Below, piece after piece: positions 1-12,059 of a stretch of DNA of 64,000 bases (positions are counted from its first letter, which is position 1; each line of letters starts with the position of its first letter). The position numbers and the translations under genes are program-made. The stretch covers positions 1,860,001-1,924,000 of the forward strand of contig NZ_CP077290.1 in the NCBI RefSeq assembly GCF_019047785.1, written 5' to 3'. Origin of the DNA: Enterobacter cancerogenus. Its GTDB lineage: Bacteria; Pseudomonadota; Gammaproteobacteria; Enterobacterales; Enterobacteriaceae. The notes below the pieces were generated by a model. The model saw only the letters and a program-made list of their open reading frames with translations, ran no database searches and had not been told where the DNA came from.

Positions 1-843
1 CAACTCTTTATCCTGACGGGCAAGCGTGAAATGCCCCTGCGCGCCAGATTGTTTGTACTCTTCCACCCGCACGTCAGCGTCTTCGCTAAAACCGTAGGTA
101 GTGATTTGACGGCCAACACGCGGCAGCAGCTCGCGGATCACCGGATCGTCAACGCACATCACCGCACGACCATAAAACGGCAGATTGTGCAGGAAATTAA
201 TAAAGGTCTGTTTTAAATTTTCGAAGTCGCCCTGGTAGGTATCCATATGGTCGGCTTCGATATTGGTGACAATCGCCACCATCGGCTGCAGATGCAGGAA
301 CGACGCATCGCTTTCATCCGCTTCCGCAATCAGGTACCGGCTGTGGCCCAGACGCGCATGCACGCCCGCCGCTTTCACCAGGCCACCGTTAACAAACGTC
401 GGATCCAGGCCCGCTTCTGCGTAGATGCTTGAAACCATCGCCGTGGTCGTGGTTTTTCCATGCGTACCGGCAACCGCAATGCCATGACGAAAACGCATCA
501 GCTCCGCCAGCATTTCAGCACGGCGGATCACCGGAATGCGCGCTTCGTGCGCGGCAACGATTTCCGGGTTATCTGAAGAGATGGCGCTGGAGACAACAAC
601 CACGCTCGCATCGCTGACGTTTTCCGGGCGATGGTTAAAATAGATAGTCGCCCCAAGCGACGCCAGCTGCTGGGTGACCGGGTTTGGCGCCAGATCGGAA
701 CCACTGATCTGATAACCTTCGTTCGCCAACACTTCGGCAATACCGCCCATGCCAGCACCACCGATGCCAACAAAGTGAATGTGCCGGACGCGACGCATCT
801 CGGGCACGATTGAACGCAGTTTTGCCAGTTGTTGTGTATTCAT
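1..843 (-). CDS. murC: UDP-N-acetylmuramate--L-alanine ligase (partial, C-terminus off left edge)
   Basis: Cytoplasmic ATP-dependent ligase that adds L-alanine to UDP-MurNAc, the first step of the peptide stem of peptidoglycan. The visible 281 codons start at the ATG complementary to 841-843 and read [18 protein letters not shown], the usual MurC N-terminus. An N-terminal Rossmann motif [12 protein letters not shown] lies near residues 23-34, and the Mur-ligase P-loop GTHGKTTTT at 126-134 has its lysine at 130. EADESD and [11 protein letters not shown], expected in the central ATPase domain, follow. The frame is open to position 1, so the last part of the central domain and the C-terminal domain lie outside. 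It follows murG after a 59-base gap as the last visible gene of the dcw cluster. Confidence 0.96.
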   Translation of the reverse strand, partial: MNTQQLAKLRSIVPEMRRVRHIHFVGIGGAGMGGIAEVLANEGYQISGSDLAPNPVTQQLASLGATIYFNHRPENVSDASVVVVSSAISSDNPEIVAAHEARIPVIRRAEMLAELMRFRHGIAVAGTHGKTTTTAMVSSIYAEAGLDPTFVNGGLVKAAGVHARLGHSRYLIAEADESDASFLHLQPMVAIVTNIEADHMDTYQGDFENLKQTFINFLHNLPFYGRAVMCVDDPVIRELLPRVGRQITTYGFSEDADVRVEEYKQSGAQGHFTLARQDKEL

Positions 844-902
844 TCTCTAAACGCCATCGACTACTTTAAAAAATTCGTGCAGCGCAACACGCGCTGCGAG
901 GG

Positions 903-1967
903 TTAAGCCCGGGCTGCCAGGCTCACTTCTTTTGCTACCCGTTCCGTCGCATCCGGGATGGCGGTCGCGCGCGCGCGTTCGGCCATCTTCAGCAATGCGT
1001 CTCTGTCCCAGCCCGCCAGAGTGGTGGCGACCGCATCGGCGGTAAATTGTGGCTGCTCAAAAATTTTGGCTGCTCCGGCTTTCTCAAGCGGCAGCGCATT
1101 CCAGTACTGCTGTCGGTCTTTGTGCTGGAACGGCACAAATAGCGCGGGTAAACCGGCGGCGGCGATTTCGCTCACCGTCAGTGCGCCAGAGCGACACACC
1201 ACAACATCGGCCCAGGCGTAGGCTGCGGCCATGTCATCGATAAACTCCGTCACTTTATGCTGCGGCTGGCCGTGCTCTGCGTACAGCTGCTCTACCATCT
1301 GCTGAGCGCCTTTTCCGCTTTGATGCCAGATCGTCACGGCATCACCCAGCTTTGCGGCCGCCTGCGGCATCGTCTGGTTTAAAATACGCGCGCCCTGAGA
1401 GCCGCCGACGACAAGCACACGCACCGGCCCTTCACGGCCCGTCAGGCGAGCATCAGGCAGCGGCAGCGCCAGCACGTCCACGCGCACCGGGTTGCCCACA
1501 ACGTCCGCTTTTGGAAATGCACCCGGGAAGGCCTGCATCACCTTGGTGGCGATTTTCGCCAGCCATTTGTTGGTCAGCCCGGCGATGCCGTTCTGCTCGT
1601 GCAGAACGACAGGAATGCCCAGCGACCATGCTGCCAGCCCGCCAGGACCCGAGACATAGCCGCCCATGCCCAGCACGACGTCGGGTTTAAAGCGTTTCAT
1701 AATGGCGCGGGCCTGACGCCAGGCGTTGAAGATCCGCACCGGTGCCAGCAACTGCGCCTTGATACCTTTTCCGCGCAGGCCAGAAATACGAATAAAGTCG
1801 ATCTCAATACCGTGCTTCGGTACCAGGTCGGCTTCCATGCGGTCTGCGGTTCCCAGCCAGCGTATCTGCCAGCCCTGATCCATTAAATGGTGCGCAACCG
1901 CAAGTCCGGGGAACACATGCCCGCCCGTACCGCCTGCCATCACCATTAACCGCTTCGGTTGATTCAT
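903..1967 (-). CDS. murG: UDP-GlcNAc:lipid I N-acetylglucosaminyltransferase
   Basis: Peripheral inner-membrane GT-B glycosyltransferase that converts lipid I to lipid II on the cytoplasmic face. The 354-residue length is one short of the E. coli protein. The N-terminal glycine-rich loop GGTGGH is at residues 12-17. The C-terminal half carries [14 protein letters not shown] and the donor-binding stretch [15 protein letters not shown] followed by [13 protein letters not shown]. The start overlaps the ftsW stop by 4 bases, implying translational coupling. No sign of decay or transfer. Confidence 0.98.
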   Translation of the reverse strand: MNQPKRLMVMAGGTGGHVFPGLAVAHHLMDQGWQIRWLGTADRMEADLVPKHGIEIDFIRISGLRGKGIKAQLLAPVRIFNAWRQARAIMKRFKPDVVLGMGGYVSGPGGLAAWSLGIPVVLHEQNGIAGLTNKWLAKIATKVMQAFPGAFPKADVVGNPVRVDVLALPLPDARLTGREGPVRVLVVGGSQGARILNQTMPQAAAKLGDAVTIWHQSGKGAQQMVEQLYAEHGQPQHKVTEFIDDMAAAYAWADVVVCRSGALTVSEIAAAGLPALFVPFQHKDRQQYWNALPLEKAGAAKIFEQPQFTADAVATTLAGWDRDALLKMAERARATAIPDATERVAKEVSLAARA

Positions 1968-3208
1968 CGTGAACCTCGTGTAAACGCCTGGGCTTTTTCC
2001 AGACGCGTTTCATAATCAATACGTAACAAGAACATGATCGCCGTCGACATAATCAACAGGCTGGAGCCACCATAACTGATTAACGGCAACGTCAGACCTT
2101 TGGTCGGCAGCATACCTGCTGCGGCCCCGACGTTAACCAATGCCTGGAAGCTAAACCAGATACCAATTGAGCAGGCCAGAAAACCTGAGAAGCGGTGATC
2201 GATTTCCAGCGCTTTCCGACCAATCGACATGGCGCGGAAAGCGACGAAGAATACCATTAATAGTGCCAATACCACACCGATATAACCCAGTTCTTCCCCA
2301 ATAATGGAGAAGATGAAGTCGGTGTGCGCCTCAGGTAAATACTCCAGTTTTTGAACGGAGTTGCCCAGGCCTTGTCCCCAGACTTCGCCGCGGCCAAATG
2401 CCATCAGCGACTGCGTCAGCTGGTAGCCGCTGCCGAACGGGTCTTCCCACGGGTTCCAGAACGAGGTCACACGGCGAATACGGTATGGCTCAGCGAGGAT
2501 CAGCAGTACCACTGCGGAAATCCCCATGCCGATAATCGCGATAAACTGCCACAGCTTCGCACCCGCCAGGAACAGCATCGCCAGCGTGGTCACGAACAGC
2601 ACCACCACCGTCCCGAGGTCAGGCTGCGCCAGCAGCAGGATGGCGAGAACCAGAATCACGCCCATCGGTTTTAAGAAGCCACGAAGGTTGTTACGCACCT
2701 CGTCGACTTTACGCACCAGGTAGTTCGCCAGGTAACAGAAGAGCGAGAGCTTGGTGAACTCTGCTGGCTGAATACGCAGCGGACCAAAGGCAATCCAGCG
2801 CGATGCCCCGTTTACGGAGCTGCCGACAACCAGCACGATCAGCAGCATGATGATCGAGGCAATCAGCATCGCGGTACTGTGGCGCTGCCAGAACTCCATC
2901 GGCAGACGCAGGGTTATCATCGCCAGGCAGAACGCCAGAATAATGTACAGGCCGTCACGCTTGGCAAACAGGAAGGGATCGTTAGCCAGACGCTGCCCGA
3001 CAGGCATCGATGCCGAGGTCACCATGATAAAGCCGATCGCCGCCAGCCCCAGCGTGAGCCAGAACAGCATGCGGTCGTACATCACCAGGCTATCGGAATC
3101 TTTGTCCCGGGAGGCCATGACCCAGCCTTTTAGCGCCGCGAACAGCCATACCAGGATGCCAAACCCCGGCAGACGCGGCATTCTCAGGCGAGGGAGAGAG
3201 AAACGCAT
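1964..3208 (-). CDS. ftsW: SEDS-family peptidoglycan glycosyltransferase FtsW
   Basis: Polytopic SEDS protein that polymerises septal glycan from lipid II together with FtsI. It has 414 residues, the E. coli length. A basic cytoplasmic N-terminus ([15 protein letters not shown]) precedes about ten hydrophobic segments. SEDS signatures are visible: [11 protein letters not shown] with [28 protein letters not shown] in the large periplasmic loop, and [11 protein letters not shown] near the C-terminus. It shares one base with murD upstream and overlaps murG by 4 bases, next to the ftsI partner gene in the same unit. Confidence 0.98.
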   Translation of the reverse strand: MRFSLPRLRMPRLPGFGILVWLFAALKGWVMASRDKDSDSLVMYDRMLFWLTLGLAAIGFIMVTSASMPVGQRLANDPFLFAKRDGLYIILAFCLAMITLRLPMEFWQRHSTAMLIASIIMLLIVLVVGSSVNGASRWIAFGPLRIQPAEFTKLSLFCYLANYLVRKVDEVRNNLRGFLKPMGVILVLAILLLAQPDLGTVVVLFVTTLAMLFLAGAKLWQFIAIIGMGISAVVLLILAEPYRIRRVTSFWNPWEDPFGSGYQLTQSLMAFGRGEVWGQGLGNSVQKLEYLPEAHTDFIFSIIGEELGYIGVVLALLMVFFVAFRAMSIGRKALEIDHRFSGFLACSIGIWFSFQALVNVGAAAGMLPTKGLTLPLISYGGSSLLIMSTAIMFLLRIDYETRLEKAQAFTRGSR

Positions 3209-4524
3209 CAGCCTAACTCCTTCGCCAGGCGGGTAAAGATATCGCCCCGCTGCTCAAAATTCTTGAATTGATCGAGGCTGGCGCAGGCCGGAGAAAGCAG
3301 CACCATATCGCCGGGCTGAACGCGCGGCGCAATCAGGCGCATCGCCTGCTCCATGGTCTCTGTTTGCTCGGCAATCTCAGGGCGCAGCTGTGCCAGCTCG
3401 CCGCCATCGCGTCCGAAACAGTACAGGCGGATGTTATCGCCCGCGAGGTACTGCTTCAGCGAGGAGAAATCGGCTGATTTGCCATCGCCACCCAGCAGCA
3501 GATGCAGCGTGCCGTCAACGTGCAGGCCATTCAGCGCGGCCTCGGTACTGCCGACGTTCGTGGCTTTGGAGTCGTTGATCCAGCGCACCCCGTTGTGCTC
3601 CAGCGCCAGCTGGAAACGGTGTGCCAGACCTGAATAAGTGGTCAGCGCCTGCAGGCTGGAAGAGCGCGGCAAGCCCACCGCATCCGCCAGCGCCAGCGCC
3701 GCCAGGGCGTTGGTATAGTTATGCTGGCCGGACAGTTTCATCTCTTTCACATTCAGCACTTTCTCACCCTTCACGCGCAGCCAGGTTTCGCCCAACTGAC
3801 GGTTCAGGTGATAATCGCCCATAGTAATGCCAAAGCTGATACAACGATCGTCCGCGCCGCGCACCGGCATGGTGAGCGCATCATCGGCGTTGACCACGCA
3901 GACTTTGGCATTTTCATACACGCGCAGCTTGGCCGCGCGGTACTGCTGCAAACCAAACGGATAGCGATCCATATGATCTTCGGTCACGTTGAGGATCGTC
4001 GCCGCGGCGGCATGCAAACTGGTGGTGGTTTCCAGCTGGAAGCTGGAGAGTTCGAGCACGTACAGCTCGCAGCCTTTATCCAGCAGCATCAGCGCCGGCA
4101 GGCCGATATTCCCGCCCACGCCCACGTTCATGCCCGCGGCTTTTGCCATCTCGCCCACCAGCGTGGTGACGGTGCTTTTGCCGTTTGAACCGGTAATCGC
4201 AATGATGGGGGCCTGCGCTTCCCGGCAGAACAGTTCGATATCACCGACAATCTCAACGCCGGCATCGGCAGCAGCGCTTAACGAAGGGTGTGCCAGCGCC
4301 ATACCCGGGCTGGCAACAATCAGATCGGCGGCCAGCAGCCAGTCATCATTCAGACCACCAAGGTGGCGTTCAACCGGCTCTGGCAGCGTGTCCAGACCCG
4401 GCGGAGAAACACGCGTATCCATCACCCGCGGCGTTACACCCCGCGCGAGGAAAAAGTCCACGCAGGAGAGGCCGGTCAGGCCTAACCCGATGATAACGAC
4501 TTTTTTACCCTGGTAATCTGCCAT
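3208..4524 (-). CDS. murD: UDP-N-acetylmuramoyl-L-alanine--D-glutamate ligase
   Basis: Cytoplasmic ATP-dependent ligase that adds D-glutamate to UDP-MurNAc-L-Ala. The 438 residues match the usual length. There is an N-terminal UDP-binding domain with [11 protein letters not shown] (residues 11-21) and a P-loop [12 protein letters not shown] starting at 111. The central domain has LELSSFQLE and [10 protein letters not shown]; the C-terminal domain has NDSKATN and [10 protein letters not shown]. It sits 2 bases downstream of mraY and shares one base with ftsW. Confidence 0.98.
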   Translation of the reverse strand: MADYQGKKVVIIGLGLTGLSCVDFFLARGVTPRVMDTRVSPPGLDTLPEPVERHLGGLNDDWLLAADLIVASPGMALAHPSLSAAADAGVEIVGDIELFCREAQAPIIAITGSNGKSTVTTLVGEMAKAAGMNVGVGGNIGLPALMLLDKGCELYVLELSSFQLETTTSLHAAAATILNVTEDHMDRYPFGLQQYRAAKLRVYENAKVCVVNADDALTMPVRGADDRCISFGITMGDYHLNRQLGETWLRVKGEKVLNVKEMKLSGQHNYTNALAALALADAVGLPRSSSLQALTTYSGLAHRFQLALEHNGVRWINDSKATNVGSTEAALNGLHVDGTLHLLLGGDGKSADFSSLKQYLAGDNIRLYCFGRDGGELAQLRPEIAEQTETMEQAMRLIAPRVQPGDMVLLSPACASLDQFKNFEQRGDIFTRLAKELG

Positions 4525-4526
4525 GA

Positions 4527-5609
4527 TTAACGTACCTTCAGCGTTGCCAGGCCAATCAGGACCAGCATCAGCGAAATAATCCAGAAGCGCACAATGACGC
4601 GCGGCTCCGGCCAGCCTTTCAGTTCATAGTGGTGGTGAATCGGTGCCATGCGGAAGATGCGCTGTCCGCGCAGCTTGAAGGAACCCACCTGCAGAATGAC
4701 CGACAGGGTCTCCACCACAAACACGCCGCCCATGATCACCAGCAGGAACTCCTGACGCAGCAGCACGGCGATAATGCCGAGCGCGCCGCCCAGGGCCAGC
4801 GAACCGACGTCGCCCATAAAGACCTGCGCCGGATAGGTGTTGAACCACAGGAAACCCAGCCCCGCCCCGACGATCGCCGTACAGACAATCACCAGTTCAC
4901 CGGCGTGACGCAGGTAAGGAATGTGCAGATAGTTGGCAAAGTTCATGTTACCTGTCGCCCAGGCGACCAGCGCAAAACCACCCGCGACAAAAACGGTAGG
5001 CATAATCGCCAGGCCATCCAGACCATCCGTCAGGTTGACGGCGTTACCGGTGCCAACAATCACGAAGTACGCCAGCAGGATGTAGAACAGCCCCAGCTGC
5101 GGCATCACGTCTTTGAAGAAGGGCACCACCAGTTCGGTAGCCGGGGTATCCTTACCTGCCAGATACAGCGCGAAGGCGACGCCCAGCGCAATCACCGACA
5201 TCCAGAAATATTTCCAGCGGGCAATCAGGCCTTTGGTATCTTTGCGCACCACCTTACGGTAGTCATCGACAAAACCAATAATCCCGTAGCCGACCAGCAC
5301 GGTCAGCACGCACCAGACGTAAGGGTTTGACGGGTAAGCCCACAGCAGTACGGACACGACAATAGCGGTCAGGATCATAATCCCGCCCATGGTCGGCGTA
5401 CCGCGCTTGCTGAAGTGAGATTCCGGGCCATCGTTACGCACAACCTGGCCGAAAGAGAGTTTTTGCAGACGGGCAATCATGCGCGGGCCCATCCACAAGG
5501 AGATGAACAGCGCAGTCAGCAGGCTGACGATGGCGCGAAACGTCAGATAGGAAAAGACGTTAAAGCCTGAATAATATTTGACCAAATGCTCGGCCAGCCA
5601 AACTAACAT
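4527..5609 (-). CDS. mraY: Phospho-N-acetylmuramoyl-pentapeptide transferase (lipid I synthase)
   Basis: Integral membrane enzyme that transfers phospho-MurNAc-pentapeptide to undecaprenyl phosphate, giving lipid I. It has 360 residues with about ten membrane segments. Family motifs are intact: the acidic pair in [19 protein letters not shown], the cytoplasmic [12 protein letters not shown], and the histidine-rich [13 protein letters not shown]. The start lies 7 bases inside the end of murF, and murD follows after 2 bases, so all three are probably co-translated. Confidence 0.98.
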   Translation of the reverse strand: MLVWLAEHLVKYYSGFNVFSYLTFRAIVSLLTALFISLWMGPRMIARLQKLSFGQVVRNDGPESHFSKRGTPTMGGIMILTAIVVSVLLWAYPSNPYVWCVLTVLVGYGIIGFVDDYRKVVRKDTKGLIARWKYFWMSVIALGVAFALYLAGKDTPATELVVPFFKDVMPQLGLFYILLAYFVIVGTGNAVNLTDGLDGLAIMPTVFVAGGFALVAWATGNMNFANYLHIPYLRHAGELVIVCTAIVGAGLGFLWFNTYPAQVFMGDVGSLALGGALGIIAVLLRQEFLLVIMGGVFVVETLSVILQVGSFKLRGQRIFRMAPIHHHYELKGWPEPRVIVRFWIISLMLVLIGLATLKVR

Positions 5610-6961
5610 GTTCCGTTCTCCTGTAATGCGTGCACAACCTCTTCCATGGCGGCACTACGTGAACCTTTCACTAACACAGTCACAATTTGTTTTTCTGCAA
5701 TTAACGCGTTGAGGCGTTCAATCAATTCGCCTTTGGTCGCAAAATGCTCGCCAACGCCGCTGGCCTGAGAAATCGCCTGACTCAATTTTCCTGCGCTCAG
5801 CACGCAATCCAGACCCGCCGCTTTCGCCGCCTCGCCCACCTGGATATGGCAGGCTTCGCTCTCATCGCCCAGTTCACCCATATCACCGACAACCATAACG
5901 CGATAGCCCGGCATTTCCGACAGCACTTGCACAGCCGCGGTCATAGAACCGACGTTGGCATTGTAGGAGTCGTCCAGCAGCAGTTTGTTTTCTGCCAGCG
6001 GGATGGGGAACAGACGCCCCGGCACGGCTTTAAGATTCGCCAGCCCGGTTTTGATGGCGTCGTGCGACGCGCCCACGGCCATCGATAACGCCGCTGCTGC
6101 AAGCGCATTCGCGATGTTATGGCGACCCGGCAACGGCAGCAGCACATCCACACCACCCGTTGGGGTGTTGAGCGTGAACTCGGTGCCGTGCGACGTCACA
6201 TGGATATTGGTTGCCGTAAAATCGCTGTTGGCGGCATTTGGGGAAAAGCGCCAGGTCTTACGCGAACCAATGATGCTCTGCCAGTTCAGCCAGTCGTTAT
6301 TGTCGGCATTCATAATGGCGATACCGTCAGCAGGCAGGCCGGTGTAGATTTCGCCTTTGGCTTTCGCCACGCCTTCCAGCGAGCCGAACCCTTCGAGGTG
6401 CGCAGCCGCCAGGTTATTTACCAGCGCCGCTTCCGGGCGCGTCAGGCTCACCGTCCAGGCGATTTCGCCCTGATGGTTGGCCCCTAATTCAATCACCGCA
6501 AATTCATGTTCTTTAGTCAGGCGCAGCAGTGTCATCGGCACGCCGATGTCATTGTTGAGGTTACCTGCGGTATACAGCGTGTTTCCGCACTGGCCGAGGA
6601 TCGCTGCCGTCATCTCTTTGACCGAGGTTTTGCCGGACGATCCCGTCAGCGCCACAACGCGAGCCGGAACCTGCTGGCGTACCCACGCCGCCAGTTCGCC
6701 AAACGCCAGGCGGGTATCTTTCACCACAATCTGCGGCAGATCGATGTCGAGCTTGCGGCTTACCAGCAGCGCACCTGCGCCGTTCTCTTTAGCGCTATCG
6801 ACAAAATCGTGCGCATCAAAACGCTCGCCTTTCAGCGCCACAAACAGGCAACCCGCGGTCACTTTGCGGGTATCGGTCGTTACGTCGTCAATGTTCAGAT
6901 CCTGGCCCTGCAGCGTCCCCTTCAGGATGGCTGCGGCCTGGCTTAGCGTAATGCTAATCAT
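5603..6961 (-). CDS. murF: UDP-MurNAc-tripeptide--D-alanyl-D-alanine ligase
   Basis: Adds the D-Ala-D-Ala dipeptide to UDP-MurNAc-tripeptide, completing the cytoplasmic precursor used by MraY. It has 452 residues, as in E. coli. The P-loop [12 protein letters not shown] spans about 105-116; [10 protein letters not shown] and [14 protein letters not shown] mark the central domain, and [13 protein letters not shown] with VVGDMGELG the rest. Overlaps of 4 bases with murE and 7 with mraY place it in the middle of the cluster. Confidence 0.98.
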   Translation of the reverse strand: MISITLSQAAAILKGTLQGQDLNIDDVTTDTRKVTAGCLFVALKGERFDAHDFVDSAKENGAGALLVSRKLDIDLPQIVVKDTRLAFGELAAWVRQQVPARVVALTGSSGKTSVKEMTAAILGQCGNTLYTAGNLNNDIGVPMTLLRLTKEHEFAVIELGANHQGEIAWTVSLTRPEAALVNNLAAAHLEGFGSLEGVAKAKGEIYTGLPADGIAIMNADNNDWLNWQSIIGSRKTWRFSPNAANSDFTATNIHVTSHGTEFTLNTPTGGVDVLLPLPGRHNIANALAAAALSMAVGASHDAIKTGLANLKAVPGRLFPIPLAENKLLLDDSYNANVGSMTAAVQVLSEMPGYRVMVVGDMGELGDESEACHIQVGEAAKAAGLDCVLSAGKLSQAISQASGVGEHFATKGELIERLNALIAEKQIVTVLVKGSRSAAMEEVVHALQENGTC

Positions 6962-8445
6962 GCTACAACTCCCAGCAGACGTGCTGCCGTTACGCGGTCG
7001 GAGTAGTCCAGACGGCGGTTGCCAACGATCTGATAATCTTCATGCCCTTTACCGGCCAGCAGAACGACGTCGTTCTCCTGCGCCTGCATAATGGCGTTGG
7101 TGACGGCTTCCGCGCGGCCTTCCACCACGCGGGCGCGGCCAGCGTCGAGCATACCGGCCAGAATGTCGTTGATGATGGTGCGCGGCTCTTCGGTACGCGG
7201 GTTGTCATCGGTCACCACCGGAATGTCCGCGAACTGTTCCGCAATCGCCCCCATCAGCGGGCGCTTGCCTTTATCACGATCGCCGCCGCAGCCAAACACG
7301 CACCAGAGTTTACCGGCGCAGTGCAGACGTGCCGCTTCCAGCGCTTTTTCCAGCGCATCCGGGGTGTGGGCATAATCCACGACCACGGTCGGTTTACCCG
7401 GCGCGCTAAACACTTCCATACGGCCACACACCGGCTGCAGACGCTCCGCCGTTTTCAGCAGCTCCGCCATCGGGTAGCCCAGCGCCAGCAGCGTCGCCAG
7501 CGCCAGCAGCAGGTTGCTGACGTTGAATGCGCCCATCAGGCGGCTTTCGATCTCGCCTTCGCCCCATGACGACGCAACGCGAATAGTCGCTCCGCGGTCG
7601 TGATACTTCACCTCAACCGCTTTCAGCCAGCGGCCGTGGCAGTTCGGGTTAATATGGTCTTCCATCGAGACGGCAACCGCGTCCGGCAGCTTCGCCAGCC
7701 AGCGGCGTCCGACTTCATCATCGGCGTTAACGATAGCCTCGCCGTGATGGTGGGTGGAATAGAGCAGCCATTTCGCGGCTTCGTAATGCTCCATATCGCC
7801 GTGATAATCAAGATGATCGCGGCTGAGGTTGGTGAACACGGAAGCGGCAAATTTCAGCGCAGCCACGCGGTGCTGCACCAGCCCGTGGGAGGAAACCTCC
7901 ATTGCGGCGAAGCTCGCCCCCTGCTCTGCCAGACCGGCAAGCATATGCTGCACATCTACCGCCGAGCCGGTGGTATTTTCCGTCGGGCTAACGTTGCCCA
8001 GCAGGCCATTACCGACCGTGCCCATTACCGCGCCGGTTTCACCCAGCAGCTGAGCCCATTGCGCCATCAACTGCGTGGTGGTTGTTTTTCCGTTGGTGCC
8101 CGTAACGCCCACCAGACGAAGCTGGTCGGAGGGCTCATGATAAAAACGTCCTGCCAGTGCGGAGAGACGCTCATTCAGCTGGCTGAGGTAGATAACCGGC
8201 ACGCCGTGCATTTCACGGATTTCGCCGTCGGTTGCCTCATCTTTCGCCTCAGCAATAACGGCAGCAACACCTTGCGCAATCGCCTGCGGGATATAACGAC
8301 GCCCGTCCGCCTGATGACCTACTACAGCCACAAAAAGATCGCCAGAAGCCGCAACGCGGCTGTCCAGAATCATCTCTCGTAGCGCTCGCGCGGGTGCGTT
8401 TGGCACCCACGGAGCGAGAAGGTCGCGCAAATTACGATCTGCCAC
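6958..8445 (-). CDS. murE: UDP-MurNAc-L-Ala-D-Glu:meso-diaminopimelate ligase
   Basis: Adds the third stem residue to UDP-MurNAc-dipeptide. It has 495 residues. The P-loop [11 protein letters not shown] has its lysine at residue 120. The DNPR motif ([10 protein letters not shown]) in the C-terminal domain is the known determinant for meso-diaminopimelate rather than lysine, consistent with a Gram-negative wall. The start overlaps the ftsI stop by 14 bases and the end overlaps murF by 4. The neighbouring dapB at the right of the window makes the precursor of its amino-acid substrate. Confidence 0.98.
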   Translation of the reverse strand: MADRNLRDLLAPWVPNAPARALREMILDSRVAASGDLFVAVVGHQADGRRYIPQAIAQGVAAVIAEAKDEATDGEIREMHGVPVIYLSQLNERLSALAGRFYHEPSDQLRLVGVTGTNGKTTTTQLMAQWAQLLGETGAVMGTVGNGLLGNVSPTENTTGSAVDVQHMLAGLAEQGASFAAMEVSSHGLVQHRVAALKFAASVFTNLSRDHLDYHGDMEHYEAAKWLLYSTHHHGEAIVNADDEVGRRWLAKLPDAVAVSMEDHINPNCHGRWLKAVEVKYHDRGATIRVASSWGEGEIESRLMGAFNVSNLLLALATLLALGYPMAELLKTAERLQPVCGRMEVFSAPGKPTVVVDYAHTPDALEKALEAARLHCAGKLWCVFGCGGDRDKGKRPLMGAIAEQFADIPVVTDDNPRTEEPRTIINDILAGMLDAGRARVVEGRAEAVTNAIMQAQENDVVLLAGKGHEDYQIVGNRRLDYSDRVTAARLLGVVA

Positions 8446-10198
8446 CTGTACCCTCGCCTTGATTAATTACAAATTCACTTTTCTCGCCCGTCGCCAGCGC
8501 ATCCGGTTCGATATTCATGGTGCGCAACACGCCGCCCATGATGGCTCCGAACACAGGCGCGGAAACGGCGCCACCGTAGTATTTACCCGCCTGCGGATCG
8601 TTAATCACCACCACCAGCGCAAAACGCGGATTGCTGGCAGGTGCAACGCCTGCGGTATAGGCAATGTATTTATTGATGTAGCGGCCATCTGGCCCCACTT
8701 TTTTCGCCGTACCGGTTTTAATGGCGATGCGATAACCTTTGATCGCCGCCTTCACGCCGCCGCCGCCGGGCAGCGCCACGCTTTCCATCATATGCACCAC
8801 GGTACGCACGATGGATTCCGGGAAGATACGTTCGCCCGGAACCGGTGGATCAACTTTGGTGATCGACAGCGGACGGTAAACGCCATAGCTGCCAATCGTT
8901 GCGTAGACTCGCGCTAACTGTAACGGGGTTACCATTAGCCCGTAGCCGAAAGAGAAGGTGGCCCTCTCTATGTCAGACCACCGTTGTTTTTGAGGATATA
9001 AGCCACTGCGTTCTCCGACCAACCCCAAATTGGTCGCTTTTCCCAGCCCAAAACGTGAGTAAGTCTCTACTAACGCTGAGGACGGCATCGCTAACGCCAG
9101 CTTTGAAACACCGACGTTACTCGACTTCTGTAAGACCCCGGTGAGGGTCAGTTCGCTGTAACGGGCCACGTCTTTAATTTCATGGCCGTTAATGCGGTAA
9201 GGAATCGTATTCAGAACGGTACTTTCATTGACGATGCCACGCTGAAGCGCGGTCATCACCACCATTGGTTTTACGGTTGAACCCGGTTCGAAAACGTCAG
9301 TAATCGACCGGTTACGCATCGCATCTTTTGCAGTGCCTGCGAAATTATTTGGGTTGTAAGAGGGGCTGCTGGCCATCGCCAGCACTTCGCCCGTGTTGAC
9401 ATCAACCAGGACGGCGCTGCCGGATTCCGCCTTGTTAAAGGCCACGGCGTTGTTCAGCTCGCGGTAGACCAGCGCCTGCAGACGTTCATCAATGCTCAGG
9501 GCCAGGTTATGCGCGGCCTGGCTGTCCGTGGAAGAGATATCCTCAATGACGCGACCGTAGCGGTCTTTACGCACGATGCGCTCGCCCGGCTGGCCGGTCA
9601 GCCACTTATCAAAGCTTTTTTCGACGCCCTCGATCCCCTGGCTATCGACGTTGGTAAAACCGATGAGGTGAGCGGTTACTTCGCCGGAAGGATAATAGCG
9701 GCGTGACTCCTCACGCAGGTGAATCCCCGGCAGCTTAAGCTTTTTGATGTAATCCGCCATGTCAGGGTTAACCTGACGTGCCAGATAGATAAAACGCCCT
9801 TTCGGGTTAGCGTTAACGCGCGACGCCAGTTGATCCAGCGGCATTTTCAGCGCATCGGAGAGCGCTTTCCAGCGGTTATCAAGCGTGATCCCCCCCGCGT
9901 CGTGCAGCTCTTTAGGGTCAGCCCAAATGGCTTTTACCGGCACGCTCACCGCCAGCGGACGGCCAGAGCGGTCGGTGATCATGCCGCGAGAGGTAGACAC
10001 TTCCTGAACGCGCAGAGAACGCATGTCGCCCTGGCGCACCAGCATGTCAGGGGCGATGATTTGCAACCACGCCACGCGTCCCAGCAGGAACCCCAGCGCC
10101 AGTAAAATGCAGCCGCAAAGCAACGCAAAACGCCAACTCACAAAGTTGGCCTGTTCTTCCTGACGTTTTGGTTTTAGCGTTTTTGCCGCTGCTTTCAT
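8432..10198 (-). CDS. ftsI: Penicillin-binding protein 3, septal transpeptidase
   Basis: Class B PBP that cross-links septal peptidoglycan as partner of FtsW. It has 588 residues. A short cytoplasmic basic tail is followed by one membrane segment (about residues 23-43). The non-catalytic pedestal includes [15 protein letters not shown]. The transpeptidase domain has the active-site tetrad STVK with Ser307 in EPGSTVKPM, the SSN motif in [10 protein letters not shown], and KTG in [11 protein letters not shown]. The E. coli protein is trimmed near its C-terminus; the equivalent tail ([11 protein letters not shown]) is present. E. coli also makes the sponge RNA FtsO from the 3' part of this ORF; I cannot tell by eye whether that holds here. 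Confidence 0.98.
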   Translation of the reverse strand: MKAAAKTLKPKRQEEQANFVSWRFALLCGCILLALGFLLGRVAWLQIIAPDMLVRQGDMRSLRVQEVSTSRGMITDRSGRPLAVSVPVKAIWADPKELHDAGGITLDNRWKALSDALKMPLDQLASRVNANPKGRFIYLARQVNPDMADYIKKLKLPGIHLREESRRYYPSGEVTAHLIGFTNVDSQGIEGVEKSFDKWLTGQPGERIVRKDRYGRVIEDISSTDSQAAHNLALSIDERLQALVYRELNNAVAFNKAESGSAVLVDVNTGEVLAMASSPSYNPNNFAGTAKDAMRNRSITDVFEPGSTVKPMVVMTALQRGIVNESTVLNTIPYRINGHEIKDVARYSELTLTGVLQKSSNVGVSKLALAMPSSALVETYSRFGLGKATNLGLVGERSGLYPQKQRWSDIERATFSFGYGLMVTPLQLARVYATIGSYGVYRPLSITKVDPPVPGERIFPESIVRTVVHMMESVALPGGGGVKAAIKGYRIAIKTGTAKKVGPDGRYINKYIAYTAGVAPASNPRFALVVVINDPQAGKYYGGAVSAPVFGAIMGGVLRTMNIEPDALATGEKSEFVINQGEGTGGRS

Positions 10199-10213
10199 GC
10201 GTCGCGTTTTCCC

Positions 10214-10579
10214 TTATTTTTGTACTACGATATTTTCCTGAGAAGGATCAACATGCTGCAGCTGCAGCTTTTCCGTTGCGATCCGTTCAACCCGGCTGTG
10301 ATCGCCGAGCGCGTTCTCTTCAAGAATGAGGTTTCGCCATTCGATATCCAGCGCATCACGTTCCAGCACCAACTGCTCGCGCTGCGCGGTTAACAAACGG
10401 GTGTGGTGGGCCGTAGTGACCACCGTTACTGCCGTCACGATGATGCAAATGAACAAGCAGAGTGGCAGCTTCCCAAACCGCAAAAGATCGTCGCCGATCA
10501 CGCCAGGCAAGGCATGGCGCTCGTTGCTTCCTAACGATCCCTTAACTTTGCTTAGGGTCTCTGTCACTCTGCCGATCAT
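10214..10579 (-). CDS. ftsL: Cell division protein FtsL
   Basis: Small bitopic division protein that bridges FtsB/FtsQ to FtsWI. It has 121 residues: a cytoplasmic tail, one membrane helix around residues 36-58 ([20 protein letters not shown]), then a periplasmic coiled coil with heptad leucines ([20 protein letters not shown]). Length and layout match E. coli FtsL although this family diverges quickly. The start overlaps the rsmH stop by 4 bases; ftsI follows after 15 bases. Confidence 0.96.
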   Translation of the reverse strand: MIGRVTETLSKVKGSLGSNERHALPGVIGDDLLRFGKLPLCLFICIIVTAVTVVTTAHHTRLLTAQREQLVLERDALDIEWRNLILEENALGDHSRVERIATEKLQLQHVDPSQENIVVQK

Positions 10580-11517
10580 GCGTTCGTCCTCTCTGCTACA
10601 CGCAGCACTGAACTACGGGCTCGTGGATTCTCTGCCACCTCTTCTTCGCCCGGCATCAACTTGCCTAGTGCTCGCAGCTGACGACCCCCCAGCTTGCTGA
10701 GCTGTTCTTCCGTCATCGGCAGCCCCGCAGGCACCTGAGGACCGCGACTTTGCTCGCGCATAAAGCGTTTCACAATGCGGTCTTCCAGTGAATGGAAGCT
10801 GATTACGGATAACCGCCCACCCGGGGCCAGCACGTCGAGCGAGCTTTTTAGCGCCAGCTCTATTTCCTCCAGTTCACTGTTTACCCAGATGCGCACCGCC
10901 TGGAAGGTACGGGTCGCGGGATGTTTATGCTTATCTTTCACCGGCGTCGCCGCCGCGATAACCTCAGCCAGCTCTTTCGTGCGGGTCATTGGCTCAATGC
11001 GGTTACGCTCAACGATGGCGCGCGCAATGCGTTTGCCAAAACGCTCTTCACCGAAGGTTTTGATCACCCAGGCGATATCCGCTTCGTCCGCCGTCTGAAG
11101 CCATTCGGCAGCAGACTGACCGCGCGTAGGGTCCATACGCATATCCAGCGGACCGTCACGCATAAAGGAGAAACCACGTTCGGCATCATCAAGCTGGGGT
11201 GAAGAGACGCCAAGATCGAGGAGAATGCCGTCAATCTTGCCGGTTAAGCCGCGCTCGGCCACGTAGTCCGCGAGCGCAGAGAAAGGTCCATGCACGATGG
11301 AAAAACGAGGATCGTCGATGGTTTGCGCAACGGCAATCGCCTGCGGATCGCGATCGATTGCCAGCAGGCGTCCTTCCGCTCCAAGCTGTGAGAGGATTAA
11401 ACGCGAGTGTCCACCGCGACCAAAAGTGCCATCAACGTAGATGCCGTCCGGACGAATATTCAGGCCGTTAACGGCCTCATCCAGCAACACCGTTGTATGT
11501 TTATAATTTTCCATCAT
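10576..11517 (-). CDS. rsmH: 16S rRNA (cytosine1402-N4)-methyltransferase
   Basis: SAM-dependent methyltransferase acting on C1402 of 16S rRNA in the decoding centre (older name mraW). It has 313 residues. The SAM-binding loop [12 protein letters not shown] lies near residues 28-39; [10 protein letters not shown] and [20 protein letters not shown] follow, then [13 protein letters not shown] and [14 protein letters not shown] at the end, all family hallmarks. It lies 2 bases after mraZ and overlaps ftsL by 4 bases. Confidence 0.98.
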   Translation of the reverse strand: MMENYKHTTVLLDEAVNGLNIRPDGIYVDGTFGRGGHSRLILSQLGAEGRLLAIDRDPQAIAVAQTIDDPRFSIVHGPFSALADYVAERGLTGKIDGILLDLGVSSPQLDDAERGFSFMRDGPLDMRMDPTRGQSAAEWLQTADEADIAWVIKTFGEERFGKRIARAIVERNRIEPMTRTKELAEVIAAATPVKDKHKHPATRTFQAVRIWVNSELEEIELALKSSLDVLAPGGRLSVISFHSLEDRIVKRFMREQSRGPQVPAGLPMTEEQLSKLGGRQLRALGKLMPGEEEVAENPRARSSVLRVAERTNA

Positions 11518-11519
11518 AT

Positions 11520-11978
11520 TTATAGAGACAAGTCCTGCAGCCGTTCCGATAGTGTCGCGGAATCCGACTGCTCAGCGTCGATATCTTCCCTGACCTGTTG
11601 ATACCAGGTCGTTTCATCCCACAGCTCAAACTTATTGAACTGCCCGACCAGCATCACTTCTTTTGTCAGACCGGCATGTTGCCGCAACACAGGCGCGATC
11701 AGTAAACGCCCTGCGCTATCCATCTGACATTCACTGGCATGTCCCAATAACAGCCGCTGCACGCGGCGTTCCTGCGGGTTCATGCTCGACAGTCGCGACA
11801 GCTTTTGCTCAATAATTTCCCATTCAGGTAAAGGATAAAGCAGCAGGCAGGGGGAGTTGATGTCAATGGTGCAGACCATTTGACCTGAAGCGTTCTCGAT
11901 CAACTGGTCGCGGTATCGGGTTGGTACCGATAAACGCCCCTTGCTGTCGAGATTGACTAACGTTGCCCCACGGAACAT
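11520..11978 (-). CDS. mraZ: Transcriptional repressor MraZ
   Basis: AbrB/MazE-type DNA-binding protein that forms ring oligomers and represses the dcw promoter. It has 152 residues with two repeats, each carrying the family DxxGR signature: [14 protein letters not shown] near residues 11-24 and [14 protein letters not shown] in the second half. First gene of the cluster. Its own operator repeats lie just upstream at 11997-12021, which fits autorepression. Confidence 0.97.
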   Translation of the reverse strand: MFRGATLVNLDSKGRLSVPTRYRDQLIENASGQMVCTIDINSPCLLLYPLPEWEIIEQKLSRLSSMNPQERRVQRLLLGHASECQMDSAGRLLIAPVLRQHAGLTKEVMLVGQFNKFELWDETTWYQQVREDIDAEQSDSATLSERLQDLSL

Positions 11979-11996
11979 GCCAGCCTCACCCCTCTA

Positions 11997-12021
11997 AACC
12001 ACTTTACCCCACAAATTCCCA
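11997..12021 (-). promoter_or_regulatory. MraZ operator: three TGGGN-type repeats
   Basis: On the minus strand the order is TGGGA, 5-base spacer, TGGGG, 5-base spacer, TGGTT. This is the repeat-and-spacer pattern known for E. coli MraZ sites, with the third repeat degenerate. It lies between the -10 region and the mraZ start codon, so bound MraZ would block early transcription. Confidence 0.8.
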
Positions 12022-12029
12022 CCCAAAGG

Positions 12030-12059
12030 AGTTTACGGAGCGAGGGAAAAGCTTGTCAA
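12030..12059 (-). promoter_or_regulatory. Pmra-type promoter of the dcw cluster
   Basis: On the minus strand there is a perfect -35 TTGACA (12054-12059), an 18-base spacer and a -10 TAAACT (12030-12035), directly followed by the MraZ repeats. Position and sequence closely resemble the E. coli Pmra promoter as I recall it. Confidence 0.75.
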
